In this document: positions 7,463 to 16,581 of the stretch, piece after piece
Numbering within the stretch: the stretch's first letter is position 1
Layout of the letters: every line of letters begins with the position of its first letter
Assembly (NCBI GenBank): GCA_900317905.1
Contig: ONIN01000004.1
Span: forward strand, 1 to 64,000
DNA: 64,000 nt
Origin: an uncultured Eubacteriales bacterium
GTDB taxonomy: Bacteria > Bacillota > Clostridia > Oscillospirales > Oscillospiraceae
Reading direction: 5' to 3'
The notes under the pieces: generated by a model
Database searches by the model: none
What the model saw: the letters and a program-made list of their open reading frames with translations, nothing else
What the model was told of the DNA's origin: nothing
Translations under genes and position numbers: made by a program

Positions 7463-8128
7463 TCAGGCCTCTTCGTTTTCCAGTTGCATGGCCAGCTTCA
7501 CGATCCGGCTGGTGCCCAGACGATCGGCGCCGAGGTTGATGAAGTCCTCCGCGTCCTGGATGCTGGAGATGCCGCCGGCCGCCTTGACCAGTACGTGGTC
7601 ATCGCAGTTGGCCCGCAGCAGAGCCACATCCTCTCGGGTGGCGCCGCCGGTGGAAAAGCCGGTGGAGGTCTTGATGTAGTCCGCGCCGGAGTCCGACACG
7701 ATGCGGCAGAGCTTCACCTTCTCCTCTTCGGTGAGCAGGCAGCACTCGATGATGACCTTCAGGATCTTGCCGCGGCTGGCCTCCCGCACGGCGTGGATGT
7801 CCTCGGCCACGTCGGCCCAGCAGCCGTCCTTCACCATGGCGAGGTTGATGACCATATCCACCTCGTCGGCGCCGGCGCGGATGGCCTCGGCAGCCTCGAA
7901 GGCCTTGACGGCACTGCTGTTATAGCCGTTGGGGAATCCGATGACCGTGCAGATCTTCAGCCGGTCGCCCACATACTTCTTCGCCCCGGCCACGTGGCAG
8001 GGCGGGATGCACACGCTGGCGCAGCCGTAGCGCACCCCCTGATCGCACAAAGCGCGGATCTCCGCGGCGGTAGCGTCCACCCGCAGCAGGGTGTGATCGC
8101 AGCGGGACAGAATTTCCTGCAGTTCCAT
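7463..8128 (-). CDS. deoC: deoxyribose-phosphate aldolase
   Basis: Class I aldolase cleaving 2-deoxyribose-5-phosphate to glyceraldehyde-3-phosphate and acetaldehyde in deoxynucleoside breakdown. 221 aa, the usual length. The Schiff-base lysine lies in ADYIKTSTGF (about Lys153), the proton-relay Lys in VLVKAAGG (about 182) and the Asp in DEVDMVIN (91). The start is the ATG at 8126-8128 after AAGGAGAAG; the frame stays open upstream but that part has no conserved sequence. It lies 32 bp upstream of the broken rubrerythrin-like gene on the same strand. Confidence 0.95.
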   Translation of the reverse strand: MELQEILSRCDHTLLRVDATAAEIRALCDQGVRYGCASVCIPPCHVAGAKKYVGDRLKICTVIGFPNGYNSSAVKAFEAAEAIRAGADEVDMVINLAMVKDGCWADVAEDIHAVREASRGKILKVIIECCLLTEEEKVKLCRIVSDSGADYIKTSTGFSTGGATREDVALLRANCDDHVLVKAAGGISSIQDAEDFINLGADRLGTSRIVKLAMQLENEEA

Positions 8129-8171
8129 GTTTCTTCTCCTTTTCCTTCCATTTTTTGAGATTTGTGGGTCT

Positions 8172-8200
8172 ATTATACCCGATTGTTTCACACTTGGCAA
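8172..8200 (-). promoter_or_regulatory. sigma-A promoter for deoC
   Basis: Read leftward: TTGCCA (8200-8195), 17-bp spacer, TATAAT (8177-8172). Confidence 0.8.
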
Positions 8201-8260
8201 GATGTATATTTGCGCCCTGGCTCCAATAAGCTGTAGGGAAACAGGGAAAGGAGCAGCGAT

Positions 8261-8875
8261 ATGTACATCTGCGAAAACAGCAATCACGCCCTTCTCCGCG
8301 GCAGGGTGGAAGCGCCGCCGGAGCTGAGTCACCAGACCCGGCAGGAGCGGTTTTTTCGGTTTCCCCTGCGGGTGCGGCGGCTCTCCGGGGCCGAGGACGT
8401 TTTGAACATCCTGGCAAGAGAGCGTCTGCTCCAAGAGCTGGATCTGACGCCGGGCGCGCAGATCCAGGCGGAGGGGGAGATCCGAACCTTCAACAACAAA
8501 AGCGGCGCGGGGCCGAAGCTGGTGGTGAGTCTCTTCGCCCGGAGCCTCTCCCCTGCTGAGGATCCCGAGGACGAAAACCGGGTGGATCTCACCGGCACCC
8601 TCTGCAAGCCGCCGATGCTCCGCGAGACGCCGCTTGGCCGCTCTGTCTGCGACCTGATGCTGGCGGTGAACCGGAGCTACGGCCGCAGCGACTATCTCCC
8701 CTGCATCTGCTGGGGCTCCAGCGCAAAGGAGGCCGCCGACTGGACGGTGGGGACGGTGATCGCCCTCTCCGGCAGATTCCAGAGCCGGGATTACCGGAAG
8801 CTCCTCCCAGACGGCAGCTGCATCCAGAAAACCGCCTATGAGATCAGCGCCATGGAGGTGGAACGAATTGAATAG
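8261..8875 (+). CDS. single-stranded DNA-binding protein, two OB folds (204 aa)
   Basis: The C-terminal half is a recognisable SSB OB fold: NRVDLTGTLCKPPMLRETPL, then RSYGRSDYLPCICWG and a GTVIALSGRFQSRDY strand. The first 100 residues look like a second, more divergent OB domain (LLRGRVEAPP, GAQIQAEGEIRTF). It lacks the acidic DDDIPF-like tip with which housekeeping SSB recruits repair proteins, so it is probably an accessory SSB of the type seen in Clostridia rather than the essential one. The ATG at 8261 follows AAAGGAG. It is divergent from deoC. Confidence 0.78.
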   Translation: MYICENSNHALLRGRVEAPPELSHQTRQERFFRFPLRVRRLSGAEDVLNILARERLLQELDLTPGAQIQAEGEIRTFNNKSGAGPKLVVSLFARSLSPAEDPEDENRVDLTGTLCKPPMLRETPLGRSVCDLMLAVNRSYGRSDYLPCICWGSSAKEAADWTVGTVIALSGRFQSRDYRKLLPDGSCIQKTAYEISAMEVERIE

Positions 8876-8914
8876 AAAAACTGCTGCGGTTTCCTGGCCG
8901 CAGCAGCGTTTTTT
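8876..8914. terminator. bidirectional terminator, ssb-like / gtrA-like
   Basis: CTGCTGCGG, 8-nt loop, CCGCAGCAG, with A run before and T run after. Confidence 0.85.
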
Positions 8915-9335
8915 ATGCCTGTTTTTGGGCTCTGGCGTTGGTGTCCACGTTCTTGCCGTAGACCACGAAGCGCTGGAACAGGAACTCGGTAACGAAGTTG
9001 ATGACCATGTTCAGGAAGGTCACCAGATACTCGTCCCAGCCCTGGACCCCCGCCAGCTGGTGCTCCAGCATGGTGCTCAGCGGCGTAAAGACCAGATAGT
9101 AGCAGAACACCAGCGTCATGGCTCTGCCGATGTTGGCGGTGGATTTGAAAGTATACTGCCGGTTCAGGGTGAAGTTCCACAGGACGCTCAGCACCAGCGC
9201 CACCAGATAGCTGAGCCAGTAAGGCAGGTGCAGCAGCTCGTTCATCAGGGCGAAGGAGCCCATCTGGATCAGGCCCGCCGAGATGGAAAACAGCAGGAAT
9301 TTCAGACTGCGGAGAAGTTCTGTTTTATTGTTCAT
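8913..9335 (-). CDS. GtrA family membrane protein
   Basis: 140 aa with four predicted membrane helices and the GtrA/DPMS signature around SVLWNFTLNRQYTF (about residues 48-61). GtrA-like proteins are thought to move polyprenyl-linked sugars across the membrane or to support glycosyltransferases in wall-polymer decoration. It is the last gene of a three-gene operon after ccdA-like and tlpA-like genes; the link to thiol redox is not obvious and may be simple co-transcription. Confidence 0.85.
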   Translation of the reverse strand: MNNKTELLRSLKFLLFSISAGLIQMGSFALMNELLHLPYWLSYLVALVLSVLWNFTLNRQYTFKSTANIGRAMTLVFCYYLVFTPLSTMLEHQLAGVQGWDEYLVTFLNMVINFVTEFLFQRFVVYGKNVDTNARAQKQA

Positions 9336-9347
9336 TCGTACACTTCC

Positions 9348-9926
9348 TTAGGGATTTAGCAGCAGTTCCACCAGCTGATTCACCGCTGCTTCGCTGAGGG
9401 CGCCGACCTGATGAGACAGCAGCTTGCCGTCGGCGGAGATGGCGATGGTCACGGGGATGGAATAGAGCGAATAGCCGGCGGACGCCTGCCCCATGGTATC
9501 AAAATAAACGGGAAATGTAAAGCCCTCAGCGTCGATCAGCGCCTGGGCGGTGGCCTTGGTCTCCTTGGCGCCATCGGTCAGGTTGACCATGAGGAAATGA
9601 ATCTGGTCGCCATATTCCCGATAGGCCTTGTCGAAATCCGGCAGCTCCGCTCTGCAGGGCGGGCACCAGCTGGCCCAGAAGTTCACGATCACGGGCTTTT
9701 CCCCGATGAAATCCGAGAGCTTGATGACGTTCCCCTCCGCGTCCTCCATCTGGAAGTCCACGGCGTCGGGGAGATCCTCGGGATTCACGGTCTCGGCGGC
9801 ATCAGAGACCGGGGTAATGGAGGTGGGCGCGAACCGGTCGGACAGCACCGTATAGAGCACGCCGGCCACGACCAGCACCGCCAGAAGGATCAGGATCAGC
9901 CGCACAATGCTTTTTTCACTTTTCAT
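9348..9926 (-). CDS. membrane-anchored thioredoxin-like protein, TlpA/ResA family
   Basis: One N-terminal membrane anchor (about 8-28), then an AhpC/TSA-thioredoxin fold facing outside with the redox motif WASWCPPC (Cys88 and Cys91). The cis-Pro is in SIPVTIAI. It probably reduces disulfides of exported proteins. The neighbour 9 bp upstream is a CcdA-type transporter that supplies electrons from cytoplasmic thioredoxin; the pair is a standard extracytoplasmic thiol-reduction module. Confidence 0.92.
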   Translation of the reverse strand: MKSEKSIVRLILILLAVLVVAGVLYTVLSDRFAPTSITPVSDAAETVNPEDLPDAVDFQMEDAEGNVIKLSDFIGEKPVIVNFWASWCPPCRAELPDFDKAYREYGDQIHFLMVNLTDGAKETKATAQALIDAEGFTFPVYFDTMGQASAGYSLYSIPVTIAISADGKLLSHQVGALSEAAVNQLVELLLNP

Positions 9927-9935
9927 AATGACACC

Positions 9936-10592
9936 TCAAGCAAGCAGATTCATCAGCCGGTCGAAGAGACCGAACATCATCAGCAGACCCACGATGATCA
10001 GAAAGATGCCGCAGATCCGGTTCACCAGGTCGTAGTGGTCCTTCACCTTCCGGAACAGCACGTCCAGATGGCTCATGATCAGTGCCGACAAGACGAAGGG
10101 AATGCCGAGGCCCAAAGCGTAGAGCAGCAGCAAAATCGCCCCCTGCCCCATGCTGCCGCTGGCGGTGGCCATGGCCAGGGCCGAGCCCAGAAAGGCGCCG
10201 ATGCAGGGCGTCAGATAGATCGGGTACAAAAGCCCGAACAGGAAGGCCGAGAACACTCCCGCCACCTGCACCCGGTTCTGCCCATGGTTCAGCTGCGGCA
10301 GATGAAAGACACCAAGATAGCTGAGACCGAAGCCGATCATCACCAGGCCGCAGAGGATGTTCACCACGGTCTGGTGAGCGCGGAGCAGGCTCCCGATGGC
10401 GCTGAACAGCAGCCCCAGGATCAGAAAGGACAGCGTGAAGCCCGCCACAAAGGCCAGGGTCCGCGGCAGGCCGGAGCCCCGCTCCTTGTCCGCGTTCCCG
10501 GCGAAGTAGGTCAGATACACCGGAAGCAGCGGCAGCATGCAGGGCGAAAGGAAGGAGAAGATCCCCTCCAGAAAGGTGATCAGATAGGTCAT
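9936..10592 (-). CDS. ccdA: CcdA family thiol-disulfide electron transporter
   Basis: 218 aa and six membrane helices. The key motifs are FLSPCMLPLLPVYLTYF near the N-terminus and YLTPCIGAFLGSAL in the middle; the two Cys (SPC and TPC) form the membrane-embedded disulfide that passes electrons outward. The start at 10590-10592 follows GGAGG; the longer open frame upstream is not conserved. It is the first gene of the ccdA-tlpA-gtrA operon. Confidence 0.93.
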   Translation of the reverse strand: MTYLITFLEGIFSFLSPCMLPLLPVYLTYFAGNADKERGSGLPRTLAFVAGFTLSFLILGLLFSAIGSLLRAHQTVVNILCGLVMIGFGLSYLGVFHLPQLNHGQNRVQVAGVFSAFLFGLLYPIYLTPCIGAFLGSALAMATASGSMGQGAILLLLYALGLGIPFVLSALIMSHLDVLFRKVKDHYDLVNRICGIFLIIVGLLMMFGLFDRLMNLLA

Positions 10593-10737
10593 GTGGCCTC
10601 CAGTTTCCGCTTCAGATTCGCGGCGGATGCCTCTCCGGCCGCTCCCTGAAAGCATATACCACCGGAGATAAAAAAGCAAGCAAAAAGGTTCGGCCGGAAG
10701 CATTCGACAGCGCAGATGGATTCCGATCTCTTTTTCC

Positions 10738-10766
10738 TTTACAATTCCCGAAAAACCGAGTATTCT
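10738..10766 (+). promoter_or_regulatory. promoter of the first SLH-CotH gene
   Basis: TTTACA (10738-10743), 17-bp spacer, TATTCT (10761-10766). The -35 box and its flank TTTACAATT match the promoter of the second paralogue at 13027. Confidence 0.6.
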
Positions 10767-10799
10767 GGAATCAACCGAAAATAGAGAGAGGGACCGGAT

Positions 10800-12974
10800 A
10801 TAAGACAAAAATTCTGGAAAACTGCGCTCCTCACCCTGCTGATTGCCGTGCTGCTTCTGGGTACGGTCTCGGCAGAGAGCGGACTGCAGAACTTCCGAGC
10901 GATCCACGATTACAGCGGCCAGTTCCGGGACGTGTCCCCCAAGGCCTGGTACGCCGAAAGCGTGGCCCAGGCATATTCCTATGGTCTGCTCCGGGGTCGG
11001 AGCGCCGGCACCTTCGCCCCCGGCGGCAATCTGACCGTAGCGGAGTGCGTCACCCTGGCAGCCAGACTCCACAGCACCTACGCCGATGACGGCATGGTGT
11101 TCAAGCAGGGGGATCCCTGGTATCAGGTCTATGTGGACTACGCGCTGGAAAACGGCATCCTCCAGAAGGAGCAGCGCAGCTACACCAAAAAGATCTCCCG
11201 GGCGTCCTTTGCGGATATTCTCTCCCGGGCTCTGCCCGACGAGGCGCTGCCGGAGATCAACGACGTGCCTGAGGGCTCCATCCCCGATGTGAAAACCAAC
11301 CTTGCCCAGCACGACGCGATCTACAAGCTCTATCGCGCCGGCATCCTCACCGGCAGCGACAAGTTCGGCACCTGCCAGCCCTCCAGCAAGATCATGCGCA
11401 GCGAGGCCGCTGCCATTCTGATCCGCATGGCCGTGCCGGCGCAGCGGAAGGAGCTGACTCTCTCCACAGAGGTCACCGTCTATTCCCCCACCGGCGCTGC
11501 GGACATCATCCCCGCCACCCAGCTGCCCATGTATCTGGCCGAGGGCTGGTACTCCGAGCCAGTGACCACGGTCTACTGTTTCAACGGCGCAACAAAGGTG
11601 ATCCCCAATTCCAAGGTGGAGAGCTTCCTCAAGGGCAGCCCCGACTGGGGCGCCGAGCCCTTCGCCCCCATCCCCTCCGGCATCCGGAAGCTGAATAAGA
11701 CCCAGACCTCCATCCCGGTGGTCAGCGTCAGCACCGGCGGCGTGGAGGTGCTGAGCAAAGAAAATTATGTAAACTGCTCCGTGAGTGTCTCCAACGTGCC
11801 CCAGTCTGAGGCGCTCTCCGGCGTCACCGGCGGCATCCGACTTCGCGGCAACGCCTCCTCCTTCTACGGAAATGTGAGCCAGATCCGCGCAAACCCGGTG
11901 CCCTACCGGCTGAAGCTGGACAGCAAGGTGAATTTCTGCGGGCTCAACGACGGGCTCGAGGCCAAGAGCTGGGTGCTGCTGACCAATCTGGATGCGGAGA
12001 CCGATGTGGTGAAAAACGACATCGCCTTCCGGCTGGGCCGGATGCTGCTGGAGCCCGACGGGGCTTACTGCTCCGACGCCCAGATGGTGCACTTCTACTT
12101 AAACGGCAAATTCCAGGGCACCTATCTGCTCTGCGAACAGAACCAGGTAAACAAGGGCCGCGTGCAGGTCAACGAGCCCGAGGACGGCTACACCGGCACG
12201 GATGTTGGCTACTTCGTGGAGCTGGACGGCTACTACGAGCCTCCCACCTTCACCATGAACTACGACGGCGCGACGGTCACCGATGTGAACGGCGTCACCC
12301 GCAAATTCCGCCCCAACGGATACAGCATCAAAAACGACGTCTTTTCCAAAGCCCAGGAGGACTTCATCGCCAAGTACATCCGGGGCGTGTTCTCCATCGT
12401 CTATCAGGCCTGCGAGAAGGGCAACTACCTCACCTTCGACAAGAACTACAACCTGGTGCATTCCGACTACACCAGCGCCAAGCAGGCCATCGGCGCCGTG
12501 GCGGATCTCCGGTCCATGGCGGACATGTACATCCTCTACGAGCTGATGTGCGACTATGACGTGGGTGAGAGCAGCTTCTACATGTGCGTGGACTTCTCCG
12601 AGGACAGCAAGTTCCCGAAGCTCACCTTCACCGCCCCCTGGGACTTCAACTGGACCTGTCAGGGCAGCGCCAACGGCAGCGTCTTCGCCGGGGCCTTCCG
12701 CTCCAGCAGCTTCGTCAGCTCCATGGGCGACCGCTCCAACCCCTGGTTCATCGTGCTGTATAAGCAGGGCTGGTTCCGCGACATGATCCGGACCCGCTGG
12801 TGGGAGATCGGCGGCTCCAATGGCGTGAAACAGTGCATCAATCAGGAGAAGGCAGTCATCGAGCTTTACAAACCCGACTTCGACCGCCGGGTCTCCGGGA
12901 AGTCGGCCAGTGCCTATGCCGACCTGAACTGGATCCAGCAGAGAGCCAACTACCTCGACAACCGGTGGAGTTGA
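10800..12974 (+). CDS. secreted SLH-domain protein with CotH-like kinase domain, copy 1 (apparent ATA start)
   Basis: A signal peptide (RQKFWKTALLTLLI..GTVSA) precedes three S-layer-homology repeats (roughly 30-230, e.g. FRDVSPKAWYAESVAQAY) and a CotH-type atypical kinase domain (about 300-700) with RLRGNASSFYG, PVPYRLKLDSKVNF, SWVLLTNLD and the candidate metal-binding Asp in APWDFNW. SLH repeats usually tether proteins to pyruvylated wall polymers, so this is a surface protein, possibly modifying other surface proteins. No ATG/GTG/TTG exists at the signal-peptide start: the codon aligning with the paralogue's ATG is ATA (10800-10802), behind GAGAGGG. The next start is a GTG at 10848, which would delete most of the signal peptide. 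Confidence 0.78.
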   Translation: MRQKFWKTALLTLLIAVLLLGTVSAESGLQNFRAIHDYSGQFRDVSPKAWYAESVAQAYSYGLLRGRSAGTFAPGGNLTVAECVTLAARLHSTYADDGMVFKQGDPWYQVYVDYALENGILQKEQRSYTKKISRASFADILSRALPDEALPEINDVPEGSIPDVKTNLAQHDAIYKLYRAGILTGSDKFGTCQPSSKIMRSEAAAILIRMAVPAQRKELTLSTEVTVYSPTGAADIIPATQLPMYLAEGWYSEPVTTVYCFNGATKVIPNSKVESFLKGSPDWGAEPFAPIPSGIRKLNKTQTSIPVVSVSTGGVEVLSKENYVNCSVSVSNVPQSEALSGVTGGIRLRGNASSFYGNVSQIRANPVPYRLKLDSKVNFCGLNDGLEAKSWVLLTNLDAETDVVKNDIAFRLGRMLLEPDGAYCSDAQMVHFYLNGKFQGTYLLCEQNQVNKGRVQVNEPEDGYTGTDVGYFVELDGYYEPPTFTMNYDGATVTDVNGVTRKFRPNGYSIKNDVFSKAQEDFIAKYIRGVFSIVYQACEKGNYLTFDKNYNLVHSDYTSAKQAIGAVADLRSMADMYILYELMCDYDVGESSFYMCVDFSEDSKFPKLTFTAPWDFNWTCQGSANGSVFAGAFRSSSFVSSMGDRSNPWFIVLYKQGWFRDMIRTRWWEIGGSNGVKQCINQEKAVIELYKPDFDRRVSGKSASAYADLNWIQQRANYLDNRWS

Positions 12975-12988
12975 TCCAAAACAGAATC

Positions 12989-13022
12989 ACACCGCGGAAC
13001 GCTTGCTTCCGCGGTGTTTTTC
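12989..13022 (+). terminator. terminator after SLH-CotH copy 1
   Basis: ACACCGCGGAA, 7-nt loop, TTCCGCGGTGT, then T run. Confidence 0.9.
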
Positions 13023-13026
13023 ATGC

Positions 13027-13055
13027 TTTACAATTGGAGGAAAATTTAGTATGAT
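13027..13055 (+). promoter_or_regulatory. promoter of the second SLH-CotH gene
   Basis: TTTACA (13027-13032), 17-bp spacer, TATGAT (13050-13055). Confidence 0.75.
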
Positions 13056-13108
13056 GTGATATTATGTCACAATTATGTGCATTCTTTGCAACCGAGAGGA
13101 AGGCCGGA

Positions 13109-15294
13109 ATGAAACGTCATATCTGGACCAAACTGATATTGATATTCTATCTCGTATCGATGCTGACAAGCGCCGCGGCAGCGGGGAGCTTTTCGAACTT
13201 CCGGAGCGTGAACCGGGACTTCGACCGGTTTCAGGACGTGAGCGAGACTGCCTGGTACGCCGAGAGCGTGGAGCAGGCTTACGCCTACGGGCTCATGCAG
13301 GGCCGGAGCCAGAGCAAGTTCTCCCCCGGCGGCACCCTGACCGTGGCGGAGTGCGTGGCGCTGGCCGACCGGCTCCACAGCATCTATGAGAAAGACGGGG
13401 CGGACTTTGAACAAAAGGTGAAGCCCTGGTACACCGTTTATATCCGCTACGCCGTGGAACACCGCATCCTCAGCGTGCAGATGCTCAGCGAGATCGACTG
13501 CACCGAGAAGATCACAAGAGGTCTCTTCGCGAGGATCCTCTCCCGCGCCATGCCCGCCGGGGCCCTGGAGGAAATCAACGACATTCCCGACGGCTCCATC
13601 CCGGACGTGAAGCCCGGCAATGCCGCCTGGCCTGCCCTCTATCAGCTCTATCGTGCCGGCGTTCTCACCGGCAGCGATGACGTGGGCAGCGCCAAGCCCG
13701 ACAGCACCATCAAGCGCAGCGAGGCCGCTGCCATCCTCCTTCGCATGGCAGTGCCGGAGCAGCGGCAGAGCCTGACGCTGCAGCCCGAGCTGACCATCTA
13801 CGCCCCCACTGGCTATTCCAAGACCATCCCGGCCACCCAGTACCCCGGCTATCAGGCCAAGGGCTGGGCCACGGAGCCCGTGACCACAGTCTACTGCTGG
13901 GACGGCAGCACCAGTGCTGTAAAAAACAGCAAGCTGGAGCGTTTCCTCCAGGGCAGCCCCAACTGGGCGCTGGAGCCCTTCGAGCCCATGCCCGAGGACA
14001 TCGCCGAGCAGGAACACACCACCGCCGGCATCCCGGTGATCAGCATCGAGACCAAAAAGCAGGAACCAGTGCTGAGCAAAGAAGATTATGTAAACTGCAA
14101 AGTGACCCTCAGCAACGTACCGGAGTCCATGGCCGTGCGCAAAGCCAAGTGCGAGATCCGGCTCCGGGGCAACTCTTCGTCCTACTACGGTGATGTGGAT
14201 CAGATTCTGGCAAACCCGGTGCCCTACCGGCTGAAGTTCGACGAGAAGATCAATCTGATGGGCTTAAACGACGGCATCGAGGCCAAAAGCTGGGTGCTGC
14301 TGACGAATCTGGACAACGAGCGGGCGGTGTTCAAAAACGACTTCGCCTTCCGCCTCGGCCGGGCGATCCTGGAGCCCGACGGCTATTACTGCTCCGACGC
14401 CACGCCGGTGCACCTGTACTTAAACAACAAGTTCTGGGGCACCTATCTCCTCTGCGAGCAGAATCAGGTGGACGAAAACCGCGTGGACGTCAGCGAGCCG
14501 GAGCCCGGATACACCCGAACCGACATCGGCTACTTCCTGGAGCTGGATATGTACGGCGACGAGCCCAGCTTCACCGTGGCCTACGCCGACGAGGCGCCCA
14601 TCTCCGACACCAACGGCGAGAAGCGGCCCCTGCGTCCCGCCCTCTATACCATCAAATCCGACATTTATTCTGCGGCTCAGAAACGGTATATCTCGAAGTA
14701 TCTCCAGAACGCCTTTGAGATCCTCTACCGGGCCTGCGTGAAGAATGAATACTTTGGCTTTGACCGGAACCATAATTTAAGAGAAGTGCAGGCGGGCAGC
14801 GCCAGAGAGGCCATCGAGAACGTGGCGGATCTGCAGTCCAGGCGGACATGTATATCCTCTACGAGCTGATGTGCGACTATGACGTGGGGCAGAGCAGCTT
14901 TTACATGTGCGTGGATTTCTCCGCCGACAGCAAGTTCCCGAAGTTCACCTTTACCGCCCCCTGGGACTTCAACTGGACCTGTCTCGGCAACACCAAGGGC
15001 GTCTTTGCCGGGGCATTCCGGACGGAGAAATTTGTGGCAAATTCCGAGGATCGCTCCAATCCCTGGTTCATCCTGCTCTACCGGCAGAAGTGGTTCCGGG
15101 AGATGGTCAAGGAGCGCTGGCAGGAGTTGGGCGGTCTGGAGTTCGTGACCGAGCTGGTGAATCAGGAAAAGCAGCTGATCAAGGTCTATCAGGACGACAT
15201 CAATGCCTACACCCCCGAGGTCACCGATGGCTGTCTCGGGGATCTGGAATGGATTTTACAGCGGGCCGCGTGGCTCGACACACAATGGAGTTAA
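13109..15294 (+). pseudogene. SLH-CotH surface protein, copy 2, with a one-base frameshift
   Basis: Same architecture as copy 1: signal peptide (MKRHIWTKLILIFYL), three SLH repeats, CotH-like domain. The ATG at 13109 follows GAGAGGAAGG. The frame is lost near 14840: copy 1 reads TCCATGGCGGAC where copy 2 reads TCCAGGCGGAC, one T missing. The first frame stops at 14869, while the C-terminal 147 residues, including the conserved APWDFNW segment, continue in the next frame from 14848 to 15294. Restoring one base gives 729 codons against 725 in copy 1. Upstream and downstream parts are both well conserved, so the lesion is recent or an assembly error. hflX starts 3 bp later. Confidence 0.85.
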
Positions 15295-15297
15295 ACG

Positions 15298-16581
15298 ATG
15301 CAAGATACCACTGAAAAGAAAGAACGGGCCGCCCTGGCCGGACTGGCGGCGGCGAACATGGACCCCAGGGAGCGCTCCACGGAGATCTCCATGGAGGAGC
15401 TGGCCGCCCTGGTGGAGACCGCCGGCGGCGAGGCCGTGGTGAGCGTGCTGCAAAACAAGCAGACCCCAGACCCCCGCACCTTCCTCGGTGAGGGCAAGGT
15501 GGCGGAGCTGAAGAGCTTCATCGAAGCCAACGAATGCGATCTCGCCGTGTTCGACAACGAGCTCTCCCCTTCCCAGATGCGGGTGCTCTCGGAAGAGCTG
15601 GGCGTCCGGGTGCTGGATCGCTCCGGCCTGATCCTGGACATCTTCGCCCAGCGGGCCCAGACCCGGGAAGGTCAGCTGCAGGTGGAGCTGGCGCAGTATC
15701 AGTATCTGCTGCCGCGGCTCACCGGCATGTGGACCCATCTGGTGCGGCAGACCGCCTCCGGCGGCGCCAGCCCCATCGGCACCAGAGGCCCCGGCGAGAC
15801 CCAGCTGGAGACCGACCGCCGCCACATCCGCAGAAAGATCCAGAAGCTGGAGGAGGAGCTGGACGCGGTTCGCAAGGTCCGCACCACCCAGAGACGGAGA
15901 AGAGAGAAAAACGCCATGCCCGTGGTGGCCCTGGTGGGCTACACCAACGCGGGAAAATCCACGCTCTTAAACCGCCTCACCGGCTCCGACATCCCCGCCA
16001 ACGACCGGCTCTTCGACACCCTGGACACCACCACCAGACGCATGAAGCTTGACGACACCCAGGAGGTGCTGCTCTCCGACACCGTCGGCTTCATCCGGAA
16101 GCTGCCCCACCATCTGGTGGAGGCCTTCAAGGCCACGCTGGAGGAGCTCAGCTACGCGGACGTGCTGCTGCACGTGATCGATCTCTCCAACCCGGAGTGG
16201 GAGACCCAGGCCGAGGTGGTCGACCGGCTGATCGACCAGCTCGGCGCTGCACAGACCCCCTGCATCCGGGTATTCAACAAATGTGACCAGTACCTCGGCA
16301 TCCTCCCCCACGGGGAGAACATCGTCTGTATCTCCGCCAAGACCGGCGAGGGGGCGGACAAGCTGACCGAGGCGATCCAGAGCATTCTCGCAAGACAAAA
16401 CCGCCATACCGTCCTGCTGCTGCCCTACAGCGAGGGCAGTCTGCTGGAGCTGCTGCACCGGGAGTGCAGCGTGCTGCGGACCGAGTATCGAGAGACCGGC
16501 GTGGAGGTGGAGGCCGTCATTCGCCCCGAGCACTGGGGAAAGGTGGAACGCTATGAAATTCCCGGAAACCATACAGACTGA
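15298..16581 (+). CDS. hflX: GTPase HflX
   Basis: 427 aa, the normal HflX length. The N-terminal domain with PRTFLGEGKVAEL and the coiled linker is followed by the GTPase domain: G1 GYTNAGKST, G3 DTVGF, G4 NKCD, G5 SAKTG. HflX binds the 50S subunit and splits stalled or heat-damaged ribosomes. It sits 3 bp after the frameshifted SLH-CotH gene with no separate promoter visible, so it may rely on readthrough from 13027 or on an internal promoter. Confidence 0.96.
   Translation: MQDTTEKKERAALAGLAAANMDPRERSTEISMEELAALVETAGGEAVVSVLQNKQTPDPRTFLGEGKVAELKSFIEANECDLAVFDNELSPSQMRVLSEELGVRVLDRSGLILDIFAQRAQTREGQLQVELAQYQYLLPRLTGMWTHLVRQTASGGASPIGTRGPGETQLETDRRHIRRKIQKLEEELDAVRKVRTTQRRRREKNAMPVVALVGYTNAGKSTLLNRLTGSDIPANDRLFDTLDTTTRRMKLDDTQEVLLSDTVGFIRKLPHHLVEAFKATLEELSYADVLLHVIDLSNPEWETQAEVVDRLIDQLGAAQTPCIRVFNKCDQYLGILPHGENIVCISAKTGEGADKLTEAIQSILARQNRHTVLLLPYSEGSLLELLHRECSVLRTEYRETGVEVEAVIRPEHWGKVERYEIPGNHTD

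Noticed and set aside
7463..8434. N-terminally extended deoC (323 aa)
   Set aside because: The extra upstream part overlaps the promoter and the divergent SSB-like gene, and conserved sequence begins at the ATG 8128 behind a good ribosome site.
14830..14850. Programmed ribosomal frameshift in SLH-CotH copy 2
   Set aside because: No slippery sequence or downstream structure, and the intact paralogue shows a plain one-base deletion.
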